DNA of 64,000 nucleotides from Paenibacillus sp. V4I7 (GCF_030817275.1 NZ_JAUSZD010000002.1:3162001-3226000); one strand, 5' to 3'; positions 8,537 through 16,897 are shown, numbered from the stretch's first letter. A program made the numbers and translations. The notes: generated from the sequence alone by a model not told the origin.

Positions 8537-8682
8537 CGGGTTTATTTGTAGCAGTTTTTAATGGTTTATTTTTTTAGTCTGATTGCTCCGCTAACGGGCA
8601 GCATAGTTCAATTGACCGAATGTAAATGTAAATGTTCTTTTTATATTGGGGAATATTACTTTCGAATGGAGGTTGATTATAC

Positions 8683-9144
8683 TTGAAAACGGTAGCTCGC
8701 ATGCTATTCCTTGTAATTGCATTTAGTCTCTTTTTTTCTCAAACAGTTGGGGCATCTGATGGCGCAGAAGTGTTCGATATTAAAAATGGTGAGATAATCC
8801 TTACAATTAAAAACTCAAATTCTTTACAAAACCAGGTTAAAGAATGGTTGTCTTCAGCAAATGGTACCGTAGGATCTTTAAAAATAGAACCAAGCGAGGG
8901 CATAGCAATTAAGATCCCGCTAATGCCTCCTTACAAGGTTAATAACGATTTGATTTCTGGAACAGTTACAGAAGTAGTAATGTTTATTAGTCCGTCCAAA
9001 ACATATTTTCCTACTCTACTGGTATTTACGAAAGAAAATGGTTTTGTTGCAGTCTATGTTAAAAACCACAATTTAAAGACTTTTCTAAAGAAAAATAGGT
9101 TATTCAATTCAGAATTGAATCTAACCGAACCTTCGTTACGCTAA
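8683..9144 (+). CDS. Secreted protein of unknown function (153 aa)
   Basis: The likely start is TTG at 8683 because GGAGGT ends about 9 bases upstream and the next ATG would cut the signal peptide. Residues 1-24 are a signal peptide (MKTVARMLFLVIAFSLFFSQ, cleavage near VGA). The mature part of about 125 residues is mixed alpha/beta with no cysteines or catalytic motif that I can identify. It is monocistronic, followed by a hairpin repeat element. No family is recognised. Confidence 0.75.
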   Translation: MKTVARMLFLVIAFSLFFSQTVGASDGAEVFDIKNGEIILTIKNSNSLQNQVKEWLSSANGTVGSLKIEPSEGIAIKIPLMPPYKVNNDLISGTVTEVVMFISPSKTYFPTLLVFTKENGFVAVYVKNHNLKTFLKKNRLFNSELNLTEPSLR

Positions 9145-9212
9145 CGTAAGAACGATAGCACCATGACAACAGGCTGCCAGCATTGGCAGCCTGTACAGTA
9201 ACGTCCAGTTTA
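9145..9212 (+). repeat. Dispersed intergenic palindromic element (copy 1), probable terminator
   Basis: The core is a perfect 11-bp stem with a 4-nt loop (ACAGGCTGCCA at 9169-9179 and its complement at 9184-9194). It is flanked on the left by AGAACGATAGCACCATGAC and on the right by AACGTCCAGTTTAA. The copy at 14666-14746 has the same flanks (AGAACGATAACTTCATGAC and AACGGTCAGTTTT) around a different stem of similar type. Confidence 0.6.
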
Positions 9213-9292
9213 ACGCAACAAATTATTACCAGAGATCCGTCTAATAAAGTGGGTAGGATAAAGACTTTTTTTTACCAGGAGGAGTGAAAATA

Positions 9293-9649
9293 TTGAAAAA
9301 GTTAGTTTTAGGCGTAGCCTTAACACTTGCCGTATGTGTATTTAGTGGTTGTAGTGCTTCGTCTGAAGCTGAAAAGGGAAATTACATTATTGCAAAGGAA
9401 GAGCAAAGAATCTTAGTGGCGAAGCAAATTTCTAAGAAGGATGCAGAAAGTAAGACCTTTACTACCTTCAAAAAGAGTAATATTGAATTAGTCTATTATA
9501 TTGTAGAAGATTCCCAACTCTACAACGAACTAAGAGTAGGCGAAAAAGTTAATGTAACTCCCAAAACAAATGATAAAGGCGAATATGCTGTGATGCAATC
9601 TGATCCCCCTCAAATTGTAGCTGATAAGATAGAAAGACAAAAGGAATAA
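9293..9649 (+). CDS. DUF3221-like lipoprotein (118 aa)
   Basis: AGGAGG at 9277-9282 fits a TTG start at 9293; a GTG at 9284 is too close to it. The N-terminus is a lipoprotein signal with lipobox VFSGC, so the protein should be attached to the outer membrane leaflet. The body has the order GNYIIAKEEQRILVA, then a helix, then LRVGEKVNVTP, then a QSDPPQIVADKIE ending. This matches the DUF3221 type of small OB-like Bacillales lipoproteins (YobA-like). Function is unknown. No operon partner is seen. Confidence 0.7.
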   Translation: MKKLVLGVALTLAVCVFSGCSASSEAEKGNYIIAKEEQRILVAKQISKKDAESKTFTTFKKSNIELVYYIVEDSQLYNELRVGEKVNVTPKTNDKGEYAVMQSDPPQIVADKIERQKE

Positions 9650-9918
9650 TTAGGTAGTTGTGAATGAGAACCAAATCAATAATCGTATCGTCGTTAAGCT
9701 AATGGAAACGATAGTTGAATACACAGTTTAAAACCTTCTAGAAGCAAAATATAATTAATTGCTCTAATTGGAGGTTTTATTATTTTAAGCGAGCTTTGGT
9801 GTCATTACGAAGCAGATAAATCTGAGTTTCCTTGCCTGGCTCCCCGTTGTACTCTTGTTTAAAGGTCCAGATTCCTCTAAGCTGAAGATAGAAAATCAGT
9901 TACGGAAGGAGCAAGTCG

Positions 9919-10779
9919 ATGCAGGATCTTTACAAGCAGTACAAAAAACTGTTATTCAAGCTTGCTTATCAATTGACAGGATCAGTTTCCGATGCAGAAG
10001 ACGCAGTGCAAGATGTTTTCGTTAAAGCACATAGTGTTCCGCTAGAGCGATTGGAGGAGCCGAAGGCTTATCTTTGTAAAATGGTCACCAATCGCTGTAA
10101 GAACATGATGAAATCAGCACGAAAAAAAAGGGAGCAATATTTCGGGGAATGGCTTCCAGAACCTTTTCTCACGCTGAATGACGATTCAATCGAAACATTT
10201 GAAAGGGATGATCTCCTATCTTACGGAATGCTTGTACTGCTCGAGCGGCTGACGACCTCTGAACGGGTTGTGTTCGTCCTTCGTGAAGCGCTAGGCTTCG
10301 ATTACAACGAGATAGCCGAGCTCATGGAAAAAAGCGAAGTGAGCTGCCGCAAACTGTTTAGTCGCGCGAGTGCAAAGATGGGACGGATATCCGATGAACC
10401 AATTCATATCCATACTGAGAGCCAGGAATGGGTTCATGGATTTATGGGGGCGCTTAAGAATGGGGACATGAATAAACTTTTATCGTTGCTGGATCAGGAT
10501 GTCGTTCTAGTTGTCGATGGTGGTGGCAAAGTGATTGCTACGGTCAATCCGGTGGCTTCGAGTGAACGGGTTGGTCAGTTCCTACTTGGTGGTTTGCGTA
10601 AAGCAACTATGATTGGAGAAGTACATGTCGTCGAAATGGGTCAAGTCAATGGACAACCAGCCATAATTCTTCGTTCGGAAGATAGCGCAGTACATGCGGC
10701 GGTGTTCTTTCACATCGAAGAAGGGAAGAGCCACAAGATATATATCGTTCGGAACCCCGACAAGCTGGGGTATATCTAA
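9919..10779 (+). CDS. ECF41-type RNA polymerase sigma factor (286 aa)
   Basis: The start follows GGAAGGAGC. Residues 1-70 are sigma region 2 (AEDAVQDVFVKA), 100-155 are region 4 with a helix-turn-helix (FDYNEIAELMEKSEVSCRKL), and 165-286 are a SnoaL-like extension. The three marks of ECF group 41 are present: WLPEP at 78-82 in the linker, DGGGK at 200-204 and NPDKL at 279-283. In this group the C-terminal domain controls activity instead of a separate anti-sigma factor, and the usual target is a neighbouring gene for a carboxymuconolactone-decarboxylase-like or oxidoreductase protein. No such gene lies next to it here: the downstream DNA holds only relics. The gene itself looks complete. Confidence 0.88.
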   Translation: MQDLYKQYKKLLFKLAYQLTGSVSDAEDAVQDVFVKAHSVPLERLEEPKAYLCKMVTNRCKNMMKSARKKREQYFGEWLPEPFLTLNDDSIETFERDDLLSYGMLVLLERLTTSERVVFVLREALGFDYNEIAELMEKSEVSCRKLFSRASAKMGRISDEPIHIHTESQEWVHGFMGALKNGDMNKLLSLLDQDVVLVVDGGGKVIATVNPVASSERVGQFLLGGLRKATMIGEVHVVEMGQVNGQPAIILRSEDSAVHAAVFFHIEEGKSHKIYIVRNPDKLGYI

Positions 10780-11042
10780 TAGATGGGCAATTTTGATTAC
10801 TTTCGTATATGAATCGCCATAATAGGCGAATCACGGGACTATCCCCTAAGGAATACAGGATGTCAACTTGGATGGATTATGGTGCGGGTTTATTCTATTT
10901 TTCTAACGAAACAAGTTAGTAGATTGCATTAAGATAAAAATGTAAAAAGAATGATGTCGAATTTAGTTGTCGAATTTATTGATTGTTAAAAATAACCAAA
11001 AACAGATACGGTGTGCAATTGAAGTAGAATGGAGCAGAAAAC

Positions 11043-11104
11043 TTGAAAATTAGCCAGATTAACATAAAGAATTTTCGTCTGTTAAGGAATCTCGAATTAA
11101 ATTT
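11043..11104 (+). pseudogene. 5' stub of an AAA/OLD-type ATPase
   Basis: A TTG start with GGAG upstream begins MKISQINIKNFRLLRNLELN, the typical first strand of RecF/OLD-type ABC-like ATPases that act in DNA repair or defence. The similarity ends after about 22 codons, just before where the Walker A loop should come, and the DNA becomes a fragment of a peptidase gene. Confidence 0.6.
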
Positions 11105-11460
11105 TCGGTTTCTGGCTTGCCTTTCATGCCTATCGCTTGTTCATCAGGCGTTGGGGTTCCCATTGGGGCATCCGAGGGGAGAACGACTTAGCTGCTCTGC
11201 CAATCTTGCTGCTTATTGTGACGATCATGAGTTTTGCCTCGGCGCCTGCGCAAAATGTATTCTCAAGAGTGATCGAGCATCGTGCCGATGCTTATGCCAT
11301 GAAAATGACAGGAGACGGCGATGCCGCGATCCGCGCCTTTCAACGCATCGCGAAAGAAAATTTGAGCCCTGTCACGGGGCCGAAGCTGGTTCAGTGGTTT
11401 CGCGGTTCGCATCCGACGATTATGGAGCGGATTTTGTATTTTGAGCAGTTTGGCCGTTAG
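11105..11460 (+). pseudogene. C-terminal fragment of an M48-family membrane metallopeptidase
   Basis: The frame starting FWLAFHAYRLFIRRWGSHWG and continuing through a hydrophobic segment (LPILLLIVTIMSFASAP) to EHRADAYAMKMTGD and SHPTIMERILYFEQFGR is the C-terminus of Ste24/CAAX-type M48 peptidases. The ExxxD zinc-ligand motif EHRAD is kept. The HExxH helix and the N-terminal membrane domain are absent, so the fragment cannot be active. It is joined upstream to the ATPase stub and its 3' end overlaps the convergent MFS gene by about 40 bp. Confidence 0.75.
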
Positions 11461-12631
11461 ATTTTTTCAACGCATTCTCTACGAAAAAAAATTGACGATA
11501 TATGAATACGAGGGCACATGCGAATAGGATCACACAAGCATAAAACTCCAAGTGGAAACCGAAGCGGTAGAAATACGTCCCTACGACGGGACCGATTGTC
11601 ATCCAGACGTAACGAAAGAAATTGTATACACCTGTTGATGTAGCCCGATGATGTGGCAGTTCATTCGCGAGCAGCGTTGTTTGCAAAGGAAGAGATAACC
11701 CGAGAAAAACGCCAAAGAGAGAAAGGCTAATGGTTAATATAGGCAAGGAAACCGAAGCGGCTACTGCAAAAAACAGAATAGTGGCCATATTCAAAAATGC
11801 CATTGTAAGTAGTAATTTTTTCAAATCAAAATACTCTTGAATACGACCGCCCACTAAGCTTCCTATAACAACACACAAGGATATAGGAAGGAACATCAAT
11901 CCAGTTTGGCTAGGACTTAGTTGATAAAGATCAGTAAGGATACTTGGCAGTAGAATCAATAACAAATAGAAGACGGAATATTGTACAGAGCCAAGAACGA
12001 CAATAGCCAATCCTATCCGATGAGTCAGCACATTGGATAACTGTTGGATACGGAATCGATCAACACCGCTAGATTTCGTTTTGGTTTCCGGCAAAAATAG
12101 AAGCAAAATGAACCATAACACCACAGTGATTCCAAAAAGAGCCCAAAATATATGATGGATACCATAATGCTGTCCAACAAATCCTCCGAATATTGGCCCC
12201 AATCCCGGTCCAAGTGCGACAAGCATTTGATAAATGCCCATGGCTCGACCTCGCAATTTCCCCTCAAATAAATCCCCTATTACAGTGAGGGCAGCAACGG
12301 ATCCAACAGCTCCTCCACAGGCCTGCAATGCACGAAATAAGATGAGTGTTTGAACAGAATGTGACATAGCCGCGCCTACAGTTGCCAACAAAAAAAACAG
12401 AAATCCGATTAACAGAATTCTACGTCGACCATACTTATCGATTAACGGTCCATAAACGAGTTGCATGATTGCGAAAAAAAGCGGATATATAGATACAGTT
12501 AAATTGACAGCATCCTGCGACGCTTGAAATTGCTGCCCAATCTCAGGCAACATAGGTGTATAAATAGTCTGAGTGAATGGACCGAAAAAGGCTACGATAG
12601 ATACCAAATAGACGAGAAATTTTTTCCGCAT
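11420..12631 (-). CDS. MFS drug efflux transporter, Bcr/CflA or DHA1 type (403 aa)
   Basis: The ATG at 12629-12631 has GGAGG upstream; an earlier in-frame ATG at 12688 lies on the transcript leader. Twelve hydrophobic segments are visible. The loop 2-3 signature is GPLIDKYGRRRILLIG, and motif C-like GPGLGPIFGGFVG lies in helix 5, as in proton-driven drug antiporters. It should sit in the plasma membrane and export small toxic molecules. The gene is divergent from an HxlR regulator. Its promoter has TATGAT at 12680-12685 (minus strand) and an operator over the -35 region. The C-terminus runs a little into the peptidase relic, so its last residues may be non-native. Confidence 0.87.
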   Translation of the reverse strand: MRKKFLVYLVSIVAFFGPFTQTIYTPMLPEIGQQFQASQDAVNLTVSIYPLFFAIMQLVYGPLIDKYGRRRILLIGFLFFLLATVGAAMSHSVQTLILFRALQACGGAVGSVAALTVIGDLFEGKLRGRAMGIYQMLVALGPGLGPIFGGFVGQHYGIHHIFWALFGITVVLWFILLLFLPETKTKSSGVDRFRIQQLSNVLTHRIGLAIVVLGSVQYSVFYLLLILLPSILTDLYQLSPSQTGLMFLPISLCVVIGSLVGGRIQEYFDLKKLLLTMAFLNMATILFFAVAASVSLPILTISLSLFGVFLGLSLPLQTTLLANELPHHRATSTGVYNFFRYVWMTIGPVVGTYFYRFGFHLEFYACVILFACALVFIYRQFFFVENALKKSNGQTAQNTKSAP

Positions 12632-12679
12632 AAACGTTCTGATCCTCCGTATGTTGATGTATGATGATTTACAAGGCTG

Positions 12680-12735
12680 ATCATACATAATATACTAAAG
12701 AAATGTAAGTACGCACTTTTTCGGTCAATACTTAC
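12680..12735 (-). promoter_or_regulatory. Promoter and HxlR-type operator of the MFS gene
   Basis: On the minus strand a -35 TTACAT (12703-12708) and a -10 TATGAT (12680-12685) are 17 bp apart. An inverted repeat GTAAGTA-N17-TACTTAC (12705-12711 and 12729-12735) overlaps the -35 box. A nearly identical promoter-operator precedes the NIPSNAP gene at 13221-13276. Confidence 0.7.
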
Positions 12736-12747
12736 CAGAAGGGAAGT

Positions 12748-13140
12748 ATGGGTATGGGATCTTATGAGGGCATGTATGAATTAAACGGGAAGCAGTTTTA
12801 CTGCCCCATCGAACTTTCTGTTTCTATACTTGCTGGTAGATGGAAATCCACCATTATTTGCGAACTACTTCAAGGAAAAAAAAGATATGGTGAACTCAAG
12901 AAAAATATATTGAACATTAACCATAAAATGCTGGCAGAACAATTACGAGAGTTGGAATCCGCCGGAATCATTCAGAGATATGTCTATCCTGTAGTTCCAC
13001 CAAAGGTTGAATACGAGTTAACAGCTTTAGGTGAAGGCTTACGACCTGCTGTCGAGCATCTGAGACAATGGGGTATGCACTTCAAATCCGATGATCTGGA
13101 TGAATCGCAACCCGTTGTCGAGGAAAAGATAAGATCATAA
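12748..13140 (+). CDS. HxlR-family transcriptional regulator (128-130 aa)
   Basis: This is a winged-helix regulator of the HxlR/YodB type. CPIELSVSILAGRWKSTII gives the N-terminal conserved Cys-Pro and the first helices, and KRYGELKKNILNINHKMLAEQL is the recognition region, followed by LTALGEGL. The single Cys in FYCPIEL lies where YodB-type proteins sense quinones and electrophiles. Two ATG codons (12748, 12754) are possible; the second is better spaced from AAGGGA. It is divergent from the MFS exporter and followed by a strong terminator. It probably represses the exporter and the downstream reductase genes by binding the duplicated operator. Confidence 0.88.
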   Translation: MGMGSYEGMYELNGKQFYCPIELSVSILAGRWKSTIICELLQGKKRYGELKKNILNINHKMLAEQLRELESAGIIQRYVYPVVPPKVEYELTALGEGLRPAVEHLRQWGMHFKSDDLDESQPVVEEKIRS

Positions 13141-13141
13141 G

Positions 13142-13190
13142 AAGTGGCAGTCTGGAACGATATTTCATGTTCTGGACTGCCACTTTTTTC
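13142..13190 (+). terminator. Terminator of the HxlR gene
   Basis: An 11-bp stem (AAGTGGCAGTC, 13142-13152, with its complement at 13175-13185) is followed by a T-run. Confidence 0.8.
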
Positions 13191-13220
13191 ATGTGTCACC
13201 ATAGCCATACTTTCCTTCTG

Positions 13221-13276
13221 GTGAGTATTAACCGAAAAAGTGCGTACTTACATTTAATTAGCACGTTATGTATGAT
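13221..13276 (+). promoter_or_regulatory. Promoter and HxlR-type operator of the NIPSNAP-reductase operon
   Basis: The -35 TTACAT (13248-13253) and -10 TATGAT (13271-13276) are 17 bp apart. The operator arms GTGAGTA and TACTTAC lie at 13221-13227 and 13245-13251, again 17 bp apart. About 43 bp match the MFS promoter with only two or three differences. Confidence 0.72.
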
Positions 13277-13329
13277 TAGTCACGTGGACCACATAAACCG
13301 TTTCAAGGAGGCTAACATGGAGGTGAAAT

Positions 13330-13650
13330 ATGATATACGAACTTAGAATCTACTATATTCATCCGGGGAAGATGCAGGAGATCCAAGCAAGGTTTAGAGA
13401 TCGTACGTTGCAAATATTTGCAAATCATGGAATGAAAGTTACCGAGTTCTGGGAAGACGCTAATGAAGAGAATAACCGCCTGTATTATGTCATGGAGCAC
13501 CCAGATATGGAAACACGGAATCAAAGCTTTGAGAATTTCCAAAATGACCCGGAATGGATAGAGCTCAAACGCGTTACGGAACAAAATGGACCTCTTTATG
13601 AGAAAATTGACATTGTTTATCTAAAGACGGTCCCATTTTTCGAAAAATAA
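13330..13650 (+). CDS. NIPSNAP-family protein (106 aa)
   Basis: A good GGAGGTGAAAT site precedes the ATG. MIYELRIYYIHPGKMQEIQA is the typical NIPSNAP start. The rest, with residues such as FWEDANEENNRLYYVMEH and FQNDPEWIELK, fits one ferredoxin-like alpha-beta barrel domain of about 100 residues. Bacterial members are small cytosolic proteins of uncertain function, often next to oxidoreductases or antibiotic-type monooxygenases. It is 27 bp ahead of a flavodoxin-fold reductase gene and shares its promoter, so it is probably part of a quinone or electrophile detoxification response. Confidence 0.85.
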   Translation: MIYELRIYYIHPGKMQEIQARFRDRTLQIFANHGMKVTEFWEDANEENNRLYYVMEHPDMETRNQSFENFQNDPEWIELKRVTEQNGPLYEKIDIVYLKTVPFFEK

Positions 13651-13677
13651 AAAATCCAAAATAAAGGGGAAATCCAA

Positions 13678-14214
13678 ATGAAAACATTAGTCATTGTCAC
13701 ACATCCAAACATTAACGAATCCCGTATCAATAAGGCGTGGGTCCAAGAATTACAGCAGCACAGCAACATTACAATTCATCAACTATATCAAGCTTATCCG
13801 AACGAAGTCGTTGATGTGGCTAAGGAGCAAGCGCTCCTGGAAGCGCATGATCGCATCATTTTGCAATACCCGTTGTATTGGTACAATACACCGCCATTAT
13901 TGAAAAAATGGTTTGACACCGTACTGCAATATGGTTGGGCTTATGGTCCAGGTGGAGATAAAATGCAAGGCAAAGAGATTGGCATTGCGATCTCAACTTA
14001 CGGTTCAAAAGAATCCTATCAGGTAGGCGGGGCTAACCGATTTACGATCGAGGAATTAGTCAAGCCGATCGATGCCATTTGTAATTATATCAGCGCTCGA
14101 TTCTTGCCGCCGTTTACATTGAGCGATGTATCTAATGTGACCGATGAGGAACTTGAGAAAAGCAAAATTGATTATGTGAAATATATTAGATCTGTTCAGA
14201 CGGCATCTGTGTAA
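13678..14214 (+). CDS. NAD(P)H-dependent quinone reductase, flavodoxin-like fold (178 aa)
   Basis: The start follows AAAGGGGAAAT. The N-terminal strand and phosphate loop (TLVIVTHPNINESRINKAW) and the flavin-site segment ILQYPLYWYNTPPLLKKWFD, followed by YGWAYGPGGDKMQGK, are those of the KefF/MdaB/YwrO family of FMN or FAD enzymes. These reduce quinones and related electrophiles by two electrons with NAD(P)H in the cytosol, avoiding redox cycling. Length is normal for the family. It is the second gene of the operon controlled by the HxlR-like operator and is followed by a perfect hairpin. Confidence 0.87.
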   Translation: MKTLVIVTHPNINESRINKAWVQELQQHSNITIHQLYQAYPNEVVDVAKEQALLEAHDRIILQYPLYWYNTPPLLKKWFDTVLQYGWAYGPGGDKMQGKEIGIAISTYGSKESYQVGGANRFTIEELVKPIDAICNYISARFLPPFTLSDVSNVTDEELEKSKIDYVKYIRSVQTASV

Positions 14215-14244
14215 GTAAACCTCACTAGCTCTTCTTGTGATAAA

Positions 14245-14286
14245 CAGCGTTAGCACATCTGTAAAATACAGGGTGGGCTAACGCTG
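14245..14286. terminator. Hairpin after the reductase gene
   Basis: A 10-bp perfect stem (CAGCGTTAGC and complement, 14245-14254 and 14277-14286) has a 22-nt loop. A clear T-run is lacking. Confidence 0.5.
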
Positions 14287-14303
14287 ATTTCACTTATTGA
14301 CAA

Positions 14304-14636
14304 TTGAAGAGTAAATTTACTAAGATAAAGTCCCAAAATATTGTTGAAAAATTTATTTGGAATATCGATCCTCTTAATTTACTACATGTCAGAGGAACTA
14401 CTACATCCCTTTATTATGATGTAGATGAAGATCACGAGCTAGCAAAGGAAAGTTATTTCGACAAAAATTCTGATGTGATAATTCATGAAATTAAAGTGGA
14501 AGTATCCGTCGAGTTTACCCCTCGAGGAGAGAATGAGGTTATTTCATTTTCTAAACCGTTGTGGGGTTCAGACGATAAATTTGCACTTGTACATAGAGAC
14601 TTTGATCGAATTATTCCGCCTTCATTTGATCTGTAG
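14304..14636 (+). CDS. Hypothetical protein (110 aa), possibly 5'-truncated
   Basis: The only in-frame start after a stop at 14298 is a TTG at 14304 that lacks a ribosome site. The coding potential looks real: the sequence is acidic and beta-rich, with VIIHEIKVEVSVEF and a Trp-Gly-Ser loop. No family is recognised and there is no signal peptide. Loss of a true 5' end just after the hairpin at 14245-14286 is possible. Confidence 0.45.
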   Translation: MKSKFTKIKSQNIVEKFIWNIDPLNLLHVRGTTTSLYYDVDEDHELAKESYFDKNSDVIIHEIKVEVSVEFTPRGENEVISFSKPLWGSDDKFALVHRDFDRIIPPSFDL

Positions 14637-14665
14637 GTATATATTTAAAAATGATCATTGAACTA

Positions 14666-14746
14666 GCGCAGAACGATAACTTCATGACGAAGAGCAAAGA
14701 GGCTACCGGTGATAAACTCGGTAGCCTGTTGTGCTAACGGTCAGTT
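14666..14746 (+). repeat. Dispersed intergenic palindromic element (copy 2), probable terminator
   Basis: The core stem GGCTACCG/CGGTAGCC lies at 14701-14708 and 14719-14726. The left flank is AGAACGATAACTTCATGAC and the right flank GCTAACGGTCAGTTTT. The flanks match the element at 9145-9212, and a related right flank (ACGGGCAGTTTA) follows a hairpin pair near 17150. Confidence 0.6.
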
Positions 14747-14796
14747 TTCTTCAAGCCCTGAGTTGGAGACAATGACAATAAAGGAGATGATTTCTT

Positions 14797-15108
14797 ATGA
14801 ACAAGCACGACTACTTCGAAGCGGAGAACTATACTGGGAATCATTTACACGTTGATGACTGGAAAGATGAGTTGACTCTCTTTATTGAGGCGATAGCTTG
14901 GGAAAGGAGTGACGGAACAATGGATTTGTTCTTTAATGATTTTGCAGATGACAAGGAGTATCAAGCCTTATTTAGTGATAAGGAACATCACTATGACGAA
15001 TTTATGGGTGTCTTCATCTGTAATGTTAAGACCAACGAAGAAGCTTATGAGCGGTTTCGGAATTGGGTTGACGAAGTGTTGAACCGATACAGGGATAAAG
15101 GAATATAG
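14797..15108 (+). CDS. Hypothetical acidic protein (103 aa)
   Basis: AAAGGAGATGATTTCTT precedes the ATG with good spacing. The product is a small, acidic, cytosolic-looking protein rich in Asp, Glu and Phe, with repeated aromatic-acidic patches such as DLFFNDFADDKEYQALFSDK and RFRNWVDEVLNRY. It has no signal or membrane segment. Size and charge resemble many immunity or antitoxin-like proteins, but I see no specific family mark. It is followed within 30 bp by another small gene and may be co-transcribed. Confidence 0.65.
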   Translation: MNKHDYFEAENYTGNHLHVDDWKDELTLFIEAIAWERSDGTMDLFFNDFADDKEYQALFSDKEHHYDEFMGVFICNVKTNEEAYERFRNWVDEVLNRYRDKGI

Positions 15109-15135
15109 GACATGAGAAATAAAGGAGTTGGTTAA

Positions 15136-15477
15136 ATGAAATGTTTTGGTGAACAGAAAGAATCGTATGATTTAAAAATAGAAGGAGATGTTGCGACTAA
15201 CCCTATATGGTGCAATCATTGTGGCTACAATTTAGATTTAGATGACATTCCAATTTCAGTTGATTTAAAAAATGAACTTATTGGATGGGGAACGAGGTAC
15301 GGGAAATGGATTGATTGGGATAAAGATATACTGGTTCTTAATGGGATAGAACTGGAAGAAGAACACAATAAACAAGGGGAAAAATTAACTGAAGAAGTAA
15401 AGAAAGAACTTGGTGATAAATATAAAATTAGTTTTTCCCCATCAACAAGTGCAAAAAGTTACGCGAATAAATATTGA
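15136..15477 (+). CDS. Small zinc-ribbon-like hypothetical protein (113 aa)
   Basis: AAAGGAG precedes the ATG. The N-terminal half contains a CxxC knuckle in PIWCNHCGYNLDLDDIPIS; an upstream Cys at position 3 may add a ligand. The second half is charged and helical, including LTEEVKKELGDKYKISFSPS. Similar small CNxCGYNL proteins are found in Bacillales as uncharacterised proteins. It probably forms a pair with the preceding gene. Function is unknown. Confidence 0.65.
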   Translation: MKCFGEQKESYDLKIEGDVATNPIWCNHCGYNLDLDDIPISVDLKNELIGWGTRYGKWIDWDKDILVLNGIELEEEHNKQGEKLTEEVKKELGDKYKISFSPSTSAKSYANKY

Positions 15478-15691
15478 TGCTCGTTGATCTAAGGAACACG
15501 TTAGTTTCATATCGTCAACAGGATGCCGGCTAAATGTTTCCCGCAGCCTTTACTGTGCTAAACCAGCTAATAACTTGTCAAGATTTTTCAATAGGAAATG
15601 GGGAAGATGGTGCTTACTAATTACTGAGCATGCCAAATAACCCTCCAATATGGATTTGGAGAGTTTTTCATGGATTTCGTTTGATTGCCAA

Positions 15692-16897
15692 TCAAATTAA
15701 TTCGAGGTATACTTCTTTTCGTTTAAGCATGGCAAAAATCCAATGTAGTAACTTGTTCACACAAGCGATCATCGCTACTTTGTGGGGTTTTCCTTCGGCC
15801 ATTTTTTTGTCGTAAAAAGCTTTGAGCTTCTTACTCCCAGTACGCCTCAGCCCGCAGAGTACTGCCATGTACAAGGCATGCCTGAGTCTGCTGGAGCCAC
15901 GTTTTGTGATCCGATTAATCGTAGCTGTAAACTTGCCTGATATATGAACACTAGGATCTACGCCAACAAAGGCAACGAGCTTTTTAGGGTGATTAAACCG
16001 ATCAATCTCACCAACTTCAGAGATAATCGTTGCCGCGATTTTTTCTCCGATGCCGGGGATGGATTGGATAATCTCATATTCCTCAACTTCATTAGCGAGA
16101 GCATCTATTTGCTTTTCTAGGGTCGATAGATGCTCTTTATAATGGAGCAGCATGCTAATGTACATATTCATACTAAATAAGTGACTGTGATATGGCGCTT
16201 TGCGAAACGGATTTCGAATTGCAGCTGCCATGAGGTTCTGAGCCTTTTCTCTAGCCCATTTTTCGGAACGACCTGTACATAAAACCGCAATCTTCTCGGT
16301 TAATTTAGATTCACCGGCACTGAGAACGTCCTCGGACGTTGGAAAGGCTAACAAGGTTTGCAAAGACACCGCAGAGTACAAAGCCCCGTAAACGCTCCTA
16401 AACTCCGGGAATACCTGATCTAATACCGCTTGGAATTGAAGTTAGATCTGAACGAATTGTCCCGTTACCGATTCATGCTGTCTCGTGAGATTGCGCAGGT
16501 TTAGTAACTGCACACCTCTAGTCTTATGCTGCTCGAATTCCTCCTTGTAAAAGAATTCGCATAAGGCATAGGCGTCAATCGCATCTGTTTTTACTTTACG
16601 TAAGCTCGAAGCCTTTTTCGCTTGATAAGACAGAATCGGATTAACAACAATGTAGAAGTAGTTCTGATCATCTAGAAACTGAGTGACAGGAGCATTATAA
16701 TGGCCCGTAGCCTCTAGAATAACCATTGGTTTTTGTCCAGTCGTGGCTTCAAGATCCTTTAAAAGCTGATGGAAAAGCTGCAATCCCTCTCGTGTATGAA
16801 TGATCGTAAAGCTCTTGCCGTAGGGCTTTCCTTTATCCAAAAAGGCCTGGCCCTGACTTTCTCCTTTTGCAATATCCAGTCCAATTACTGGATTCAT
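15692..16897 (-). pseudogene. IS110-family transposase interrupted by one stop codon
   Basis: Read on the minus strand the frame is continuous for 401 codons apart from a TAA at 16442-16444 (codon 152). The first part begins MNPVIGLDIAKGESQGQAF, the N-terminal DEDD/RuvC-like domain with its first Asp, and includes VILEATGHY and KTDAIDAYAL. The second part carries the transposase-20 domain (IIQSIPGIGEKIAATII and FVGVDPSVHISGKF with the catalytic Ser region ITKRGSSRLRHALY). The IS110 recombinase moves a circular intermediate guided by a bridge RNA. The frame on both sides of the stop fits, so the break is a single nonsense change. Start is supported by AGGAGGGATTG. Confidence 0.85.
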
